Assembly: GCA_963741385.1 (NCBI GenBank)
Contig: CAVUHO010000014.1
Location: 124,001 to 188,000 of the forward strand
DNA from: Sulfomarinibacter sp963741385
Lineage (GTDB): Bacteria; Acidobacteriota; Thermoanaerobaculia; Thermoanaerobaculales; Sulfomarinibacteraceae
Direction of reading: 5' to 3'
DNA length: 64,000 nt
A program made the position numbers and the translations under genes. Below are positions 17,827 through 25,167 of this stretch, piece after piece. Below the pieces are notes generated by a model that was not told the DNA's origin, made no database searches, and worked only from the letters and a program-made list of their open reading frames with translations. Each line of letters starts with the position of its first letter. Position 1 is the first letter of the stretch.

Positions 17827-18244
17827 TGATATCCGGTTGGAGGTTCGATCGGATCCGAGATTTCTTCGGTGCATCAGGAGTCTCGTGCGGGGTTGGGTGG
17901 AAGCCTGCGAACTCTCCGGAGATGCCACCGACGAGGTGGTGTTGGCCATCGACGAGGCCTGTTCCAACGCGATCCGCCACTCCTACGGCGGCTGCTGCGA
18001 CCGGTTCGTGGAGCTGACATTGCGAGCGGACGACGAGTGGCTCGAGGTTCGTCTGTGCGATCAGGGCGAGCCGTGTCCGCCCGAGCACCGCGAACGGCGC
18101 GTGCTGGAACCTCCGGATCCCGAGTGCCTCGTGCCCGGGGGTCTCGGCGTTCAGCTGATTCATCGGGCGTTCGACGAGGTGGAGTTCTGTCCGGGCGCGA
18201 CGTCGGGCAACTGCGTTATCCTGCGGCGCAGGCGAGAGCACTGA
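17819..18244 (+). CDS. RsbW/SpoIIAB-like GHKL serine kinase (anti-sigma-type)
   Basis: 141 residues with the GHKL ATP-binding motifs: N-box DEACSNAIRH (E46, N50 region), G1 box LCDQGEP, and G2 box GGLGVQLI. This is the HATPase_c_2 architecture of RsbW/SpoIIAB kinases, which phosphorylate STAS antagonists and sequester a partner. It overlaps the phosphatase gene by 8 bp and precedes the STAS gene by 10 bp. No sigma factor gene is adjacent, so its partner may be something other than sigma. Confidence 0.85.
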   Translation: MADDIRLEVRSDPRFLRCIRSLVRGWVEACELSGDATDEVVLAIDEACSNAIRHSYGGCCDRFVELTLRADDEWLEVRLCDQGEPCPPEHRERRVLEPPDPECLVPGGLGVQLIHRAFDEVEFCPGATSGNCVILRRRREH

Positions 18245-18254
18245 GAGGCGAGGC

Positions 18255-18572
18255 ATGGGGTTGACGATCGACAAGACCGAGCACGACTCGAAGATCCGGA
18301 TCTCGGTTCATGGGGAGGTGGATCTCTACACCTCGCCCGACCTTCGCACGGCCATCATGAAGTCCGTTCCCTCGGCCGATTCCGGGGTCGAGGTCGAGCT
18401 CGCCGGCGTGGATTACATGGACTCATCCGGCGTTGCAACGCTGGTCGAGGGGTTCAAGAGCGCCCGCGAAAACTCCAAGACCTTTGTCCTGCTGAGACCG
18501 TCATCGTCGGTCATGAAGGTCCTCGAACTGGCGCGGCTTGACGCCGTGTTCGAAATCGATCGGGCGCCGTGA
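18255..18572 (+). CDS. STAS-domain protein (RsbV/SpoIIAA-like; possible MlaB role)
   Basis: 105 residues forming one STAS domain. The phosphorylation loop DYMDSSGVATL places Ser57/Ser58 where SpoIIAA carries its phosphorylated serine. It sits between the RsbW-like kinase and an MlaE permease whose GTG start overlaps its stop (GTGA). In the E. coli Mla complex a STAS protein, MlaB, binds the ATPase MlaF. This protein therefore fits two roles at once: anti-anti-factor and transporter subunit. Which applies, or both, is inference. AGAGGCGAGGC precedes its ATG. Confidence 0.87.
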   Translation: MGLTIDKTEHDSKIRISVHGEVDLYTSPDLRTAIMKSVPSADSGVEVELAGVDYMDSSGVATLVEGFKSARENSKTFVLLRPSSSVMKVLELARLDAVFEIDRAP

Positions 18573-19360
18573 CCCGCGGCGTCGGCGCCCTCGGGCGATG
18601 GGCCCTCCGCCAGCTCGCGGCCGGTGCGAGAGTCTCGGCACTGATCGTGACGACCCTGACCTGGCTCGTGGTGGCGCCGTTCCGAGGCAAGGGTCTGCGG
18701 GTGCGAAGCACGGTCGAGCATTTCGTCGAATTCGGGGTGCGTTCGCTGCCGATCGTCGGGTTGATCTGTTTCCTGATCGGCGTGATTCTCGCTCTGCAGT
18801 CGTCCTACACCCTCGGCAAGTGGGGCGCCAACCGCTTTATCGCTGTGCTGGTGGCGGTGTCGGCGATCCGCGAACTGGCGCCTCTCATGACCGCGGTCCT
18901 GATCACCGGCCGCAGCGGATCCGCGATCACCGCCGAGATCGGCACGATGAAGGTCGGTGAGGAGATCGATGCCCTGGAGGTCATGGGGCTCAACCCGGTC
19001 AAGTTCCTGGTGGTGCCGAAGTTCCTGGCGATGATCACCGCAGTCCCGTGCATCACGGTGATCGCGATGTTCATCATGATCTTCGGCGGTTTTGCGGCCG
19101 GGGTCGTGATCGTCCATGTCGATCCCTCGACCTACATCCAGATGACCATCGACTCGCTGGCCGAAAAGGACCTGGTGATCGGTCTCACCAAGAGCTTCTT
19201 CTTCGGGGTGACCATTTGTTGGGTCGGGATTTATCGTGGTTTTCAGGTCGAAGGGGGCGCTGAGGGAGTGGGGCGGATGACAACGTCGTCGGTGGTCACC
19301 TCGATTTTTCTCATCATCATCGTGGACCTCGTGTTCACGGTCTTCTTCTATTTTCTCTGA
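18569..19360 (+). CDS. mlaE: MlaE-family lipid ABC transporter permease
   Basis: 263 residues with five to six hydrophobic segments and the MlaE core (GVILALQSSYTLGKWGA, RELAPLMTAVLITGRSGSAI, EEIDALEVMGLNP). It is the membrane subunit of an Mla-type phospholipid transport system in the inner membrane. The start is GTG, overlapping the STAS stop; its stop overlaps the ATPase start (TGATG). The whole set from phosphatase to lipoprotein is tightly packed on one strand. Confidence 0.93.
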   Translation: MTRGVGALGRWALRQLAAGARVSALIVTTLTWLVVAPFRGKGLRVRSTVEHFVEFGVRSLPIVGLICFLIGVILALQSSYTLGKWGANRFIAVLVAVSAIRELAPLMTAVLITGRSGSAITAEIGTMKVGEEIDALEVMGLNPVKFLVVPKFLAMITAVPCITVIAMFIMIFGGFAAGVVIVHVDPSTYIQMTIDSLAEKDLVIGLTKSFFFGVTICWVGIYRGFQVEGGAEGVGRMTTSSVVTSIFLIIIVDLVFTVFFYFL

Positions 19361-20163
19361 TGATGGCAGTCCGTGAGTCTCCGATCATCGAAGTGGACGA
19401 CCTGGTCGTCAAGTACGGCGATCGTACGGTTCTCGACGGCGCCACGTTTTCGGTACGACGCGGCGAGGTCTTTGTCATCCTGGGCGGGTCGGGGTCGGGG
19501 AAGACCACTCTGGTCCGCAACCTGGTGGGTTTGATGCGCCCGTATTCCGGCTGTATCCGGGTCAAGGGCGAGAACTTCACCGCCATGACCGATGACGAAC
19601 GGATCGCGCTGCGAAAGAAAATCGGCATGAGCTTTCAGGGGGCGGCCCTCTTCAACTCGATGACCGTCGGCGACAACGTTGCACTGCCGCTGCGTGAGCA
19701 CACCGACCTCGAGTCCTCCACGATCGAGATCATGACCAAGATCAAGCTCGAACTGGTGGGGCTGGCCGGCTTCGAGGACTACATGCCGGACGAGCTCAGC
19801 GGCGGCATGAAAAAGCGCGCCGGGATCGCCCGGGCCATGGCCATGGATCCCGACCTCATGTTCTACGACGAGCCGTCGGCGGGACTCGATCCGATCGTCG
19901 CCTCGGGGATTGACGCCCTCATCCGCAAGCTGCAGTCGACCTTCGATCTCACCAGCATTGTCGTGACCCACGAGATGGAGAGCGTCAAGCTGATCGCGGA
20001 CACGGTCTGCGTTCTGCAACAGGGGCGGGTGGTGGGCCTGGGTTCGTTGGAAGAGGTTCGCCGCTCCGGGCACCCCTACATCCAACAGTTCTTCGAACGG
20101 CGCCCCGACGCCGAGGGCGCGGGAGAGGCCGACTACGCCCGGTATTTGACCGGACTCGACTGA
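19360..20163 (+). CDS. mlaF: MlaF-family ABC transporter ATP-binding protein
   Basis: 267 residues. Walker A is GGSGSGKTT at residues 42-50, the Q-loop is in MSFQGAALF, the signature is LSGGMKKR, Walker B is LMFYDEPSAGLDP and the H-loop is VTHEM. It powers lipid movement by the MlaE/MlaD complex on the cytoplasmic face. In E. coli its homologue is bound and stabilised by the STAS protein MlaB, which makes the upstream STAS protein a plausible partner. Two adjacent ATGs (MMAV) are possible starts. Confidence 0.95.
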   Translation: MMAVRESPIIEVDDLVVKYGDRTVLDGATFSVRRGEVFVILGGSGSGKTTLVRNLVGLMRPYSGCIRVKGENFTAMTDDERIALRKKIGMSFQGAALFNSMTVGDNVALPLREHTDLESSTIEIMTKIKLELVGLAGFEDYMPDELSGGMKKRAGIARAMAMDPDLMFYDEPSAGLDPIVASGIDALIRKLQSTFDLTSIVVTHEMESVKLIADTVCVLQQGRVVGLGSLEEVRRSGHPYIQQFFERRPDAEGAGEADYARYLTGLD

Positions 20164-20184
20164 ATCGTTACAACGAGAGGCAGT

Positions 20185-21204
20185 ATGGCGACAAAAAAGG
20201 ACGACTTTACGGCGACCGAGATCAAAGCCGGGGTTTTTGTGCTGGTCAGCGTGGTCATTTTGGTGGCCCTGGTGGCCGCCATCAGGGGCTGCGCCCCGCA
20301 CGATGACACTGCAAAGTTCTACCACGCGTCGTTCACTGACATCGGCGGCCTCAACCTTCGCGCCGATGTCCGTTTCGGCGGGGTCAAGGTGGGCCGGATC
20401 ACGGCCATCGAGCCCGACCCGGAGGACCGCTCTTTGATCCGGGTCACGGGCGAGGTGGATGGAGACGTGCCTGTCAACCGGGCCAGTGTTGCCAGCGTGG
20501 GGCAGATCACGCTGACCGCAGAGAAACACCTCGAGATCTCGACCGGAGACACCGCCTCACCGCTGCTGGGAAGCGGTGACGCCCTGATCGCCCGTTCCGG
20601 CAGCGGGGGTTTCATGGACATCCCAGATCTCGAGGGCATCACGACCCGGATGGAGGTGCTGCTCGACAGCGCCACCCAGCTGATGGGCGGCACTCCGGTC
20701 GGTGGAGAACACCGTGAAATCGTGGATCTCCCCGAAGTGACGGCGGCTCTCCAGGCAACGCTCGACGCGAGCACCGGTGCCGTTCGCGAGATCAACACGG
20801 TGATTGCGGACAACCGGAAAGGACTGAGTGAAATCGTGACACGGTTGGCGGCATTGGAGGCGAAGGCCACAGAGCTGGTGACGCAGCTCAATGCCGTGGT
20901 CGGAGAAAACCGTGGGCCGCTCAACGAGACCACTCTCAATCTGCAGCGGCTGACTCATGAGACGGCCGATCGGATGGACGAACTGCTGGCGTCGCTCGGC
21001 GTCACGTTCGCGCGCCTCGAAGACATGGGCGGCAACGCCAGCGACCTCCTGGACAAACAACGTCCGACGATCGAGCAGATTCTGCTGAACCTCGAAGACA
21101 CCACCCGCAACCTGCGCCGGCTGTCAGCGACCCTGGCGAACGAGCCGAGCGCGATCATTCGCGGCGCCAGGCCCCAGGGACGGAAGGACGGCGAAACACC
21201 ATGA
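20185..21204 (+). CDS. mlaD: MlaD-like MCE-domain lipid-binding protein
   Basis: 339 residues. One N-terminal membrane helix (GVFVLVSVVILVALVAAI, about residues 16-33) is followed by an MCE domain about residues 48-130 (FTDIGGLNLRADVRFGGVKVGRI) and a long helical C-terminus, about 200-310, of Leu/Asn/Thr-rich heptads. MCE proteins form hexameric rings that carry phospholipids across the periplasm. The long helical tail suggests a needle- or tunnel-like extension rather than the short E. coli MlaD. Confidence 0.92.
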   Translation: MATKKDDFTATEIKAGVFVLVSVVILVALVAAIRGCAPHDDTAKFYHASFTDIGGLNLRADVRFGGVKVGRITAIEPDPEDRSLIRVTGEVDGDVPVNRASVASVGQITLTAEKHLEISTGDTASPLLGSGDALIARSGSGGFMDIPDLEGITTRMEVLLDSATQLMGGTPVGGEHREIVDLPEVTAALQATLDASTGAVREINTVIADNRKGLSEIVTRLAALEAKATELVTQLNAVVGENRGPLNETTLNLQRLTHETADRMDELLASLGVTFARLEDMGGNASDLLDKQRPTIEQILLNLEDTTRNLRRLSATLANEPSAIIRGARPQGRKDGETP

Positions 21205-21749
21205 GAGGGAAAATCGGACTGATTGCAGTCGTGTGCGCACTGACGGCGTGCGCCTCGGCGCCGAAGATCAGCTACTTCACGTTGGCCATGGATCCTTCGG
21301 GGGAAGTGGAGCCTGCGGTCAATCTCGTGGTGGAACGGGTGCGGACGACTGACGCCCTTGGCCGCGGCCAGATCATGATCCAGGCTTCGCCGACCCGAAT
21401 TGAGTACTACGCCACCGCCCAGTGGGCCGGCGATCTCGCCGGTATGGTTCGGGAGAAACTCATCGCGGAATTCGGTCCGGCGGTCGAGGGGCGGCGGACG
21501 CTCGCCCTGTCGGCGACCGTGCTGTCCTGCGAGCAGGTGGACGTAGCGGGTGGCGCGGAGGCGCGGATGCAGTTGAGGGTGACCGTGCGGGACCCGGCCG
21601 AGCAACGTTCCCGGGAGCCTCTGCTCGAAAAGACGTACGAGGCTTCCCGGCCGGTGGCGCGCGCGACGGCCGGCGCCGTGGTCGAGGGGCTGTCGCTGTG
21701 TGCCGAGAAAATTGCCCGCGAGATAGCGGCGGACGCCGCCCTCCTGTGA
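21201..21749 (+). CDS. ABC-type transport auxiliary lipoprotein (PqiC-like)
   Basis: 182 residues starting with a lipoprotein signal and lipobox LTAC (Cys about residue 17), then the PqiC/ABC_trans_aux pattern (PKISYFTL, RIEYYATAQWAGDLAGMVREKL). These outer-membrane lipoproteins accompany MCE transporters. The ATG overlaps the MlaD stop (ATGA). It completes the lipid transport system; no separate MlaC-like shuttle gene is present. Confidence 0.87.
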   Translation: MRGKIGLIAVVCALTACASAPKISYFTLAMDPSGEVEPAVNLVVERVRTTDALGRGQIMIQASPTRIEYYATAQWAGDLAGMVREKLIAEFGPAVEGRRTLALSATVLSCEQVDVAGGAEARMQLRVTVRDPAEQRSREPLLEKTYEASRPVARATAGAVVEGLSLCAEKIAREIAADAALL

Positions 21750-21798
21750 GCGTTCGGGTGCAGGGGGATATTTCCCGCCGCCGATAGAGGAGAAGGAG

Positions 21799-22635
21799 AT
21801 GTCGGAGCCGCGGATTTTTGTGGTTTCCGGGGGTATGGGGACGACCGGAGAGCAGCTGGCCCGGACCGCGCTGGCGCAGTTCGAGGGATCGGGAGTGTCG
21901 ATCGCCGTCGTTCCGGGGGTCCGAACCGCTACCGAAGTTCGAGAGGCCGTGGACCGGGCGGTAGAGGCGAACGGCCTGATCATCCACACGTTGGTGGATT
22001 CCAACCTCCGCGAGGTTTTGAAGGACGCCGCGGCGAAGTTCGGTGTCGTCGAGATCGACTCGATGGGCCCGGTGCTCGATCGGGTCTCGACGTTGCTCGA
22101 GCGCGAACCAGTCGGGCGGCCGGGTCTCTATCGCAAGGTGCGGGAGGAGTACTTCCGGCGCATCGAGGCCATCGAGTACGCGGTCCGCCACGATGACGGC
22201 CGCTATTTCAACGAGTTGGGAGGGGCCGAGATCATTCTGATCGGCGTCTCCAGGGCCGGCAAGACGCCGTTGAGCATGTACCTCGCAATGCGGGGATTCA
22301 AAACCGCGAATCTACCCCTGGTCAAGGGCATCGAGCCGCCGGAGGAACTTTTCGAGGTGCCGCGCGGGCGGGTCGTCGGTCTGACTCTCGATCCCGATCG
22401 CCTGGTGACCTTCAGGCGGCAGCGTCAAGGTGGGCTCGGGGCAGGAGCGCCGCAGGCCTACTCCGACCCCGGTCAGGTTTTCCAGGACCTCGAGCACGCG
22501 CGAACCGTTTTTCGCAAGGGGCGTTTCGCGACGGTGGATGTCACTTCGAAACCGATCGAGGAGAGCGCGAACGAAGTGGTGGCTGCTGTGGCGCGAGAGA
22601 GCGGTCTGGACATGGTTTCGCGAACAACGTTCTGA
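21799..22635 (+). CDS. ppsR: PEP synthase/PPDK regulatory kinase-pyrophosphorylase (DUF299)
   Basis: 278 residues of the bifunctional regulatory protein family, with the P-loop GVSRAGKTPLSMYLA about residue 150 and the family start IFVVSGGMGTTGEQLA. Members phosphorylate (ADP-dependent) and dephosphorylate (Pi-dependent) a Thr in PEP synthase or pyruvate phosphate dikinase, switching gluconeogenesis. The target gene is not in the window. AGGAGAAGGAG precedes ATG. Probably transcribed with or just after the Mla operon (49 bp gap). Confidence 0.9.
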   Translation: MSEPRIFVVSGGMGTTGEQLARTALAQFEGSGVSIAVVPGVRTATEVREAVDRAVEANGLIIHTLVDSNLREVLKDAAAKFGVVEIDSMGPVLDRVSTLLEREPVGRPGLYRKVREEYFRRIEAIEYAVRHDDGRYFNELGGAEIILIGVSRAGKTPLSMYLAMRGFKTANLPLVKGIEPPEELFEVPRGRVVGLTLDPDRLVTFRRQRQGGLGAGAPQAYSDPGQVFQDLEHARTVFRKGRFATVDVTSKPIEESANEVVAAVARESGLDMVSRTTF

Positions 22636-22653
22636 TTTCTTCGGAGGTGTTCG

Positions 22654-23850
22654 ATGTCGTCCACGGGTCATGGGATCGATCGTCGTCGGTTTTTGAAACT
22701 GGGAGCGATGACCTCCGGGTTGGCGGTCGGCGGGTGTTCGCGGGCCCAGATCGAGGCGGGTGAGCCGGCGCCCGTCGAGATGAAGTTCCGTGAACTCGGG
22801 GCGACGGGCCTCGAGGTCTCGGAGATCTCCTTCGGCAGTTACGGGTTCGACAATCCGGCGCTGTTGACAGCCGCTCTCGACCAGGGAATCACCACCATCT
22901 GCACCAGCGCCAACTACCAGAACGGGCGAGCGGAGTCGTCGATCGGCAAAGCCATCGCAAACCTCGGCAGCCGGCGTGACGAGCTGGTGCTCTTCACCGG
23001 CGACATGTTCAAGGTCAACGCAACCAAGCGCGATGTGCTGGATGCCATCGACTCGAGTCTGCAGCGTTTGCAGACCGACCATGTGGAGATCTACCGGATC
23101 ACCAATGTCACGTCGTTGGAAGAGCTTCGGATCGATGCTCTGTACGAGGCCTTTGACGCGGCCAAAAAAGCGGGGAAGGTCTCCCACCTCGGACTCTCCG
23201 GCCACCACGGCGGCATGCAGGAGGTTCTCAAGGCCGCGGTGGACGACGGGCGTTACGGGGTCCTGTTCACGAAGTACGACTTCGCCTCCTACCCGGATCA
23301 GGATCAGATACTTGAAGCGGCCGCGAAGAAGGGCATCGGCACCATGGTCTTCAAGACCAACGCCGGCAACCGCAAGAACGAGATCGAGGACCTCGAGGCC
23401 GGGGGGCTGTCCTTCCGCCAGGCGACGATCAAGTGGGCCCTGAGCCACCCCTACGTGGCGAGCGTATGTGTCGCCATCACCAACTTCGACGAGATCCATG
23501 AGTATGCTCAAGCGGTTGGGAAACCCTTGAACGAGGCTGAAGTCGCGATGTTGCGGAGGTACGGGGACGAAATGTACGACCGCTACTGCCGCTTCTGCGG
23601 CGAGTGCGAGGGGCGGTGCCCGCACGGCGTCGCGATCGCCGACGTCAACCGCTATGCCATGTACTTCAAGTACTACGGACGCGAGAAGGACTCGATGCAG
23701 CTGTACGAGTCGCTCGGCGACGGTCGGGCCGCCGGTGTCTGCGCCGGTTGTGAGGGTCTCTGCGACGCCGGCTGTCCCTTCCAACGCGCGGTTCGCAGTG
23801 AGCTCGTGGATGCGCACCGTCTGCTCAGCTTCACGAGAGGCGAGGCATGA
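22654..23850 (+). CDS. Tat-exported aldo/keto reductase-like protein with two [4Fe-4S] motifs and a lost catalytic tetrad
   Basis: 398 residues. A Tat signal (DRRRFLKLG, residues 9-17) with a possible lipobox-type Cys (GGCS, residue 28) precedes an AKR TIM barrel and a C-terminal ferredoxin-like region: Cys 312/315/318/322 and 363/366/370/374. Aligned by eye with ordinary AKRs, the tetrad is altered: Asp becomes Cys83, Tyr88 is kept, Lys becomes Gly116 and His becomes Thr150. It may therefore not be a normal NADPH reductase. Shares a 4-bp overlap (ATGA) with the next lipoprotein gene. Confidence 0.85.
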   Translation: MSSTGHGIDRRRFLKLGAMTSGLAVGGCSRAQIEAGEPAPVEMKFRELGATGLEVSEISFGSYGFDNPALLTAALDQGITTICTSANYQNGRAESSIGKAIANLGSRRDELVLFTGDMFKVNATKRDVLDAIDSSLQRLQTDHVEIYRITNVTSLEELRIDALYEAFDAAKKAGKVSHLGLSGHHGGMQEVLKAAVDDGRYGVLFTKYDFASYPDQDQILEAAAKKGIGTMVFKTNAGNRKNEIEDLEAGGLSFRQATIKWALSHPYVASVCVAITNFDEIHEYAQAVGKPLNEAEVAMLRRYGDEMYDRYCRFCGECEGRCPHGVAIADVNRYAMYFKYYGREKDSMQLYESLGDGRAAGVCAGCEGLCDAGCPFQRAVRSELVDAHRLLSFTRGEA

Positions 23851-24770
23851 GGATCGCGGGCCTGCTGTCGATCGGGATCACCTTCGCCGCCCTCGCAGGG
23901 TGCGGCGGTGGGGGCGACGGTCCCGCGACCTCCGCCAACGCTCCCGGCTTCCAGTCCCCGCCGGCGCCCCCAGGCTTTCACGTCTCCGACGGTCCGACGG
24001 TGTACGACTCTGAAAGCCTCTTCGAGTACCTCGACGGGGGCGCCCCGTTGTACCTGAAATACGGCTTCCAGAGCCTTACCCAGATCCGCTACCAGTTGGG
24101 CGATGACCCCTTTGCCAGCGTCACGCTCGATGTCTACGACATGGGTTCGGAGCTCGGCGCCTTCGGGATCTACCGCAGCATCGTGCCGCCCGGAGCGGAG
24201 ATCAGGAACTGGGGCGCGGAGGGTTCCCGGTCGGGAACGGTCGCCGCCGCCTGGAAGGGGTCATTCTACGTGCACGGCGAGGCCGACGACGACCGGCCGG
24301 AGCTCGTCGAAGGCCTCGAACATCTGATGAATCTGGCCGTGACGGCGATCCAGGGATCAGTGGCTTTGCCGTCCGTTCTCGATGTCTTCCCTCGCGACGG
24401 TCTGAAAGCGGGGAGCGAGCGCTATGCCGCTGCGGACCTCCTTGGACACGCGTTCCTGCCCGGAGGCTTCATCGCCAGTTATGAGGTCGATGGCGGTCAG
24501 GTGAAGCTCTTCTTCAGCCGGTTGGGCAGCGTTGCAGAGGCGGAACAGGCGCTCGAGCGGTTGCGCGCGCACGAGCAGCAGTGGGGCGAGGTCGGGGCCG
24601 AAATTGACCAACCCGGGGACGGCGGATTCTGCTTCAACGACCCCGGTCTCGGGTCGGGCGTATTCATATGCAGCGAAAACTCGATCACCGGATTCCACGG
24701 CGACGGCAATGGTGACGACCTGTTACGTGAGCTCCTGATCAGGCTGGCTCTCGAGGACGAACCTGAATGA
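23847..24770 (+). CDS. DUF6599-like lipoprotein of unknown function
   Basis: 307 residues with a lipoprotein signal and lipobox LAGC (Cys about residue 19) followed by a Gly/Pro-rich linker. The core motif SLFEYLDGGAPLYLKYGFQ and VYDMGSELGAFGIYRSI match the DUF6599 family, common in Acidobacteriota-type genomes and often beside Tat-exported Fe-S aldo/keto reductases. Function unknown. The start overlaps the AKR stop, so the two proteins are probably made together and may work together in the periplasm. Confidence 0.82.
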   Translation: MRIAGLLSIGITFAALAGCGGGGDGPATSANAPGFQSPPAPPGFHVSDGPTVYDSESLFEYLDGGAPLYLKYGFQSLTQIRYQLGDDPFASVTLDVYDMGSELGAFGIYRSIVPPGAEIRNWGAEGSRSGTVAAAWKGSFYVHGEADDDRPELVEGLEHLMNLAVTAIQGSVALPSVLDVFPRDGLKAGSERYAAADLLGHAFLPGGFIASYEVDGGQVKLFFSRLGSVAEAEQALERLRAHEQQWGEVGAEIDQPGDGGFCFNDPGLGSGVFICSENSITGFHGDGNGDDLLRELLIRLALEDEPE

Positions 24771-24850
24771 CCATGATGGCGGGGCAACTCTTCGACGAGT
24801 GGCGCCCAGCCTGCCCTATCGACCAGGCGAACGAACCTGCTCCCCCGTCT

Positions 24851-24982
24851 GTCATTCCGACCGAGCGAACATCGTGAGCGAGTGGAGGAATCTCCGCTTG
24901 TGGTTCGAGAGTCCACGGTTTCTGCATCTGCCCGCGGGAGATCCCTCCGCTCCGGCCTTACGGGCCTTCGGTCGGGATGACA
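24851..24982. repeat. Dispersed palindromic repeat family 1, copy A
   Basis: This copy fills much of the 397-bp gap before the cotransporter gene. Its ends are inverted: GTCATTCCGACCGA at the left and TCGGTCGGGATGAC at the right, 13 of 14 bases complementary, with GGAGGAATC and GATCCCTCC inside the arms. Related copies occur at 32287, 45609 and 53462. The remainder of the gap (24983-25167) shows nothing I recognise apart from the cotransporter leader. Confidence 0.8.
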
Positions 24983-25167
24983 GATTTGGGTCGTGGCCTG
25001 AGGGTCCGAAGAAAGGTGGGTTTCGGCCCGCTGTCAGGCCGGGTTTCGCCGAAATCGAGCATCCGTCGTACCCGGTATTGTGTGGCGGTGGAAATGGCGA
25101 TAGGGTGCCTCTGTTGAACCCGCCGGTGCCGTGACGAAAAGACCCGAGCGAACACACGGAGAAGTCC

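Noticed and set aside
15886..17967. A 693-codon open frame antisense to the SpoIIE-family gene
   Set aside because: Composition is His/Arg/Gln-rich without family motifs; it is the mirror of a well-supported gene. Similar long antisense frames at 24958-26994, 38724-40676, 57965-59275 and 60531-62171 were rejected for the same reason.
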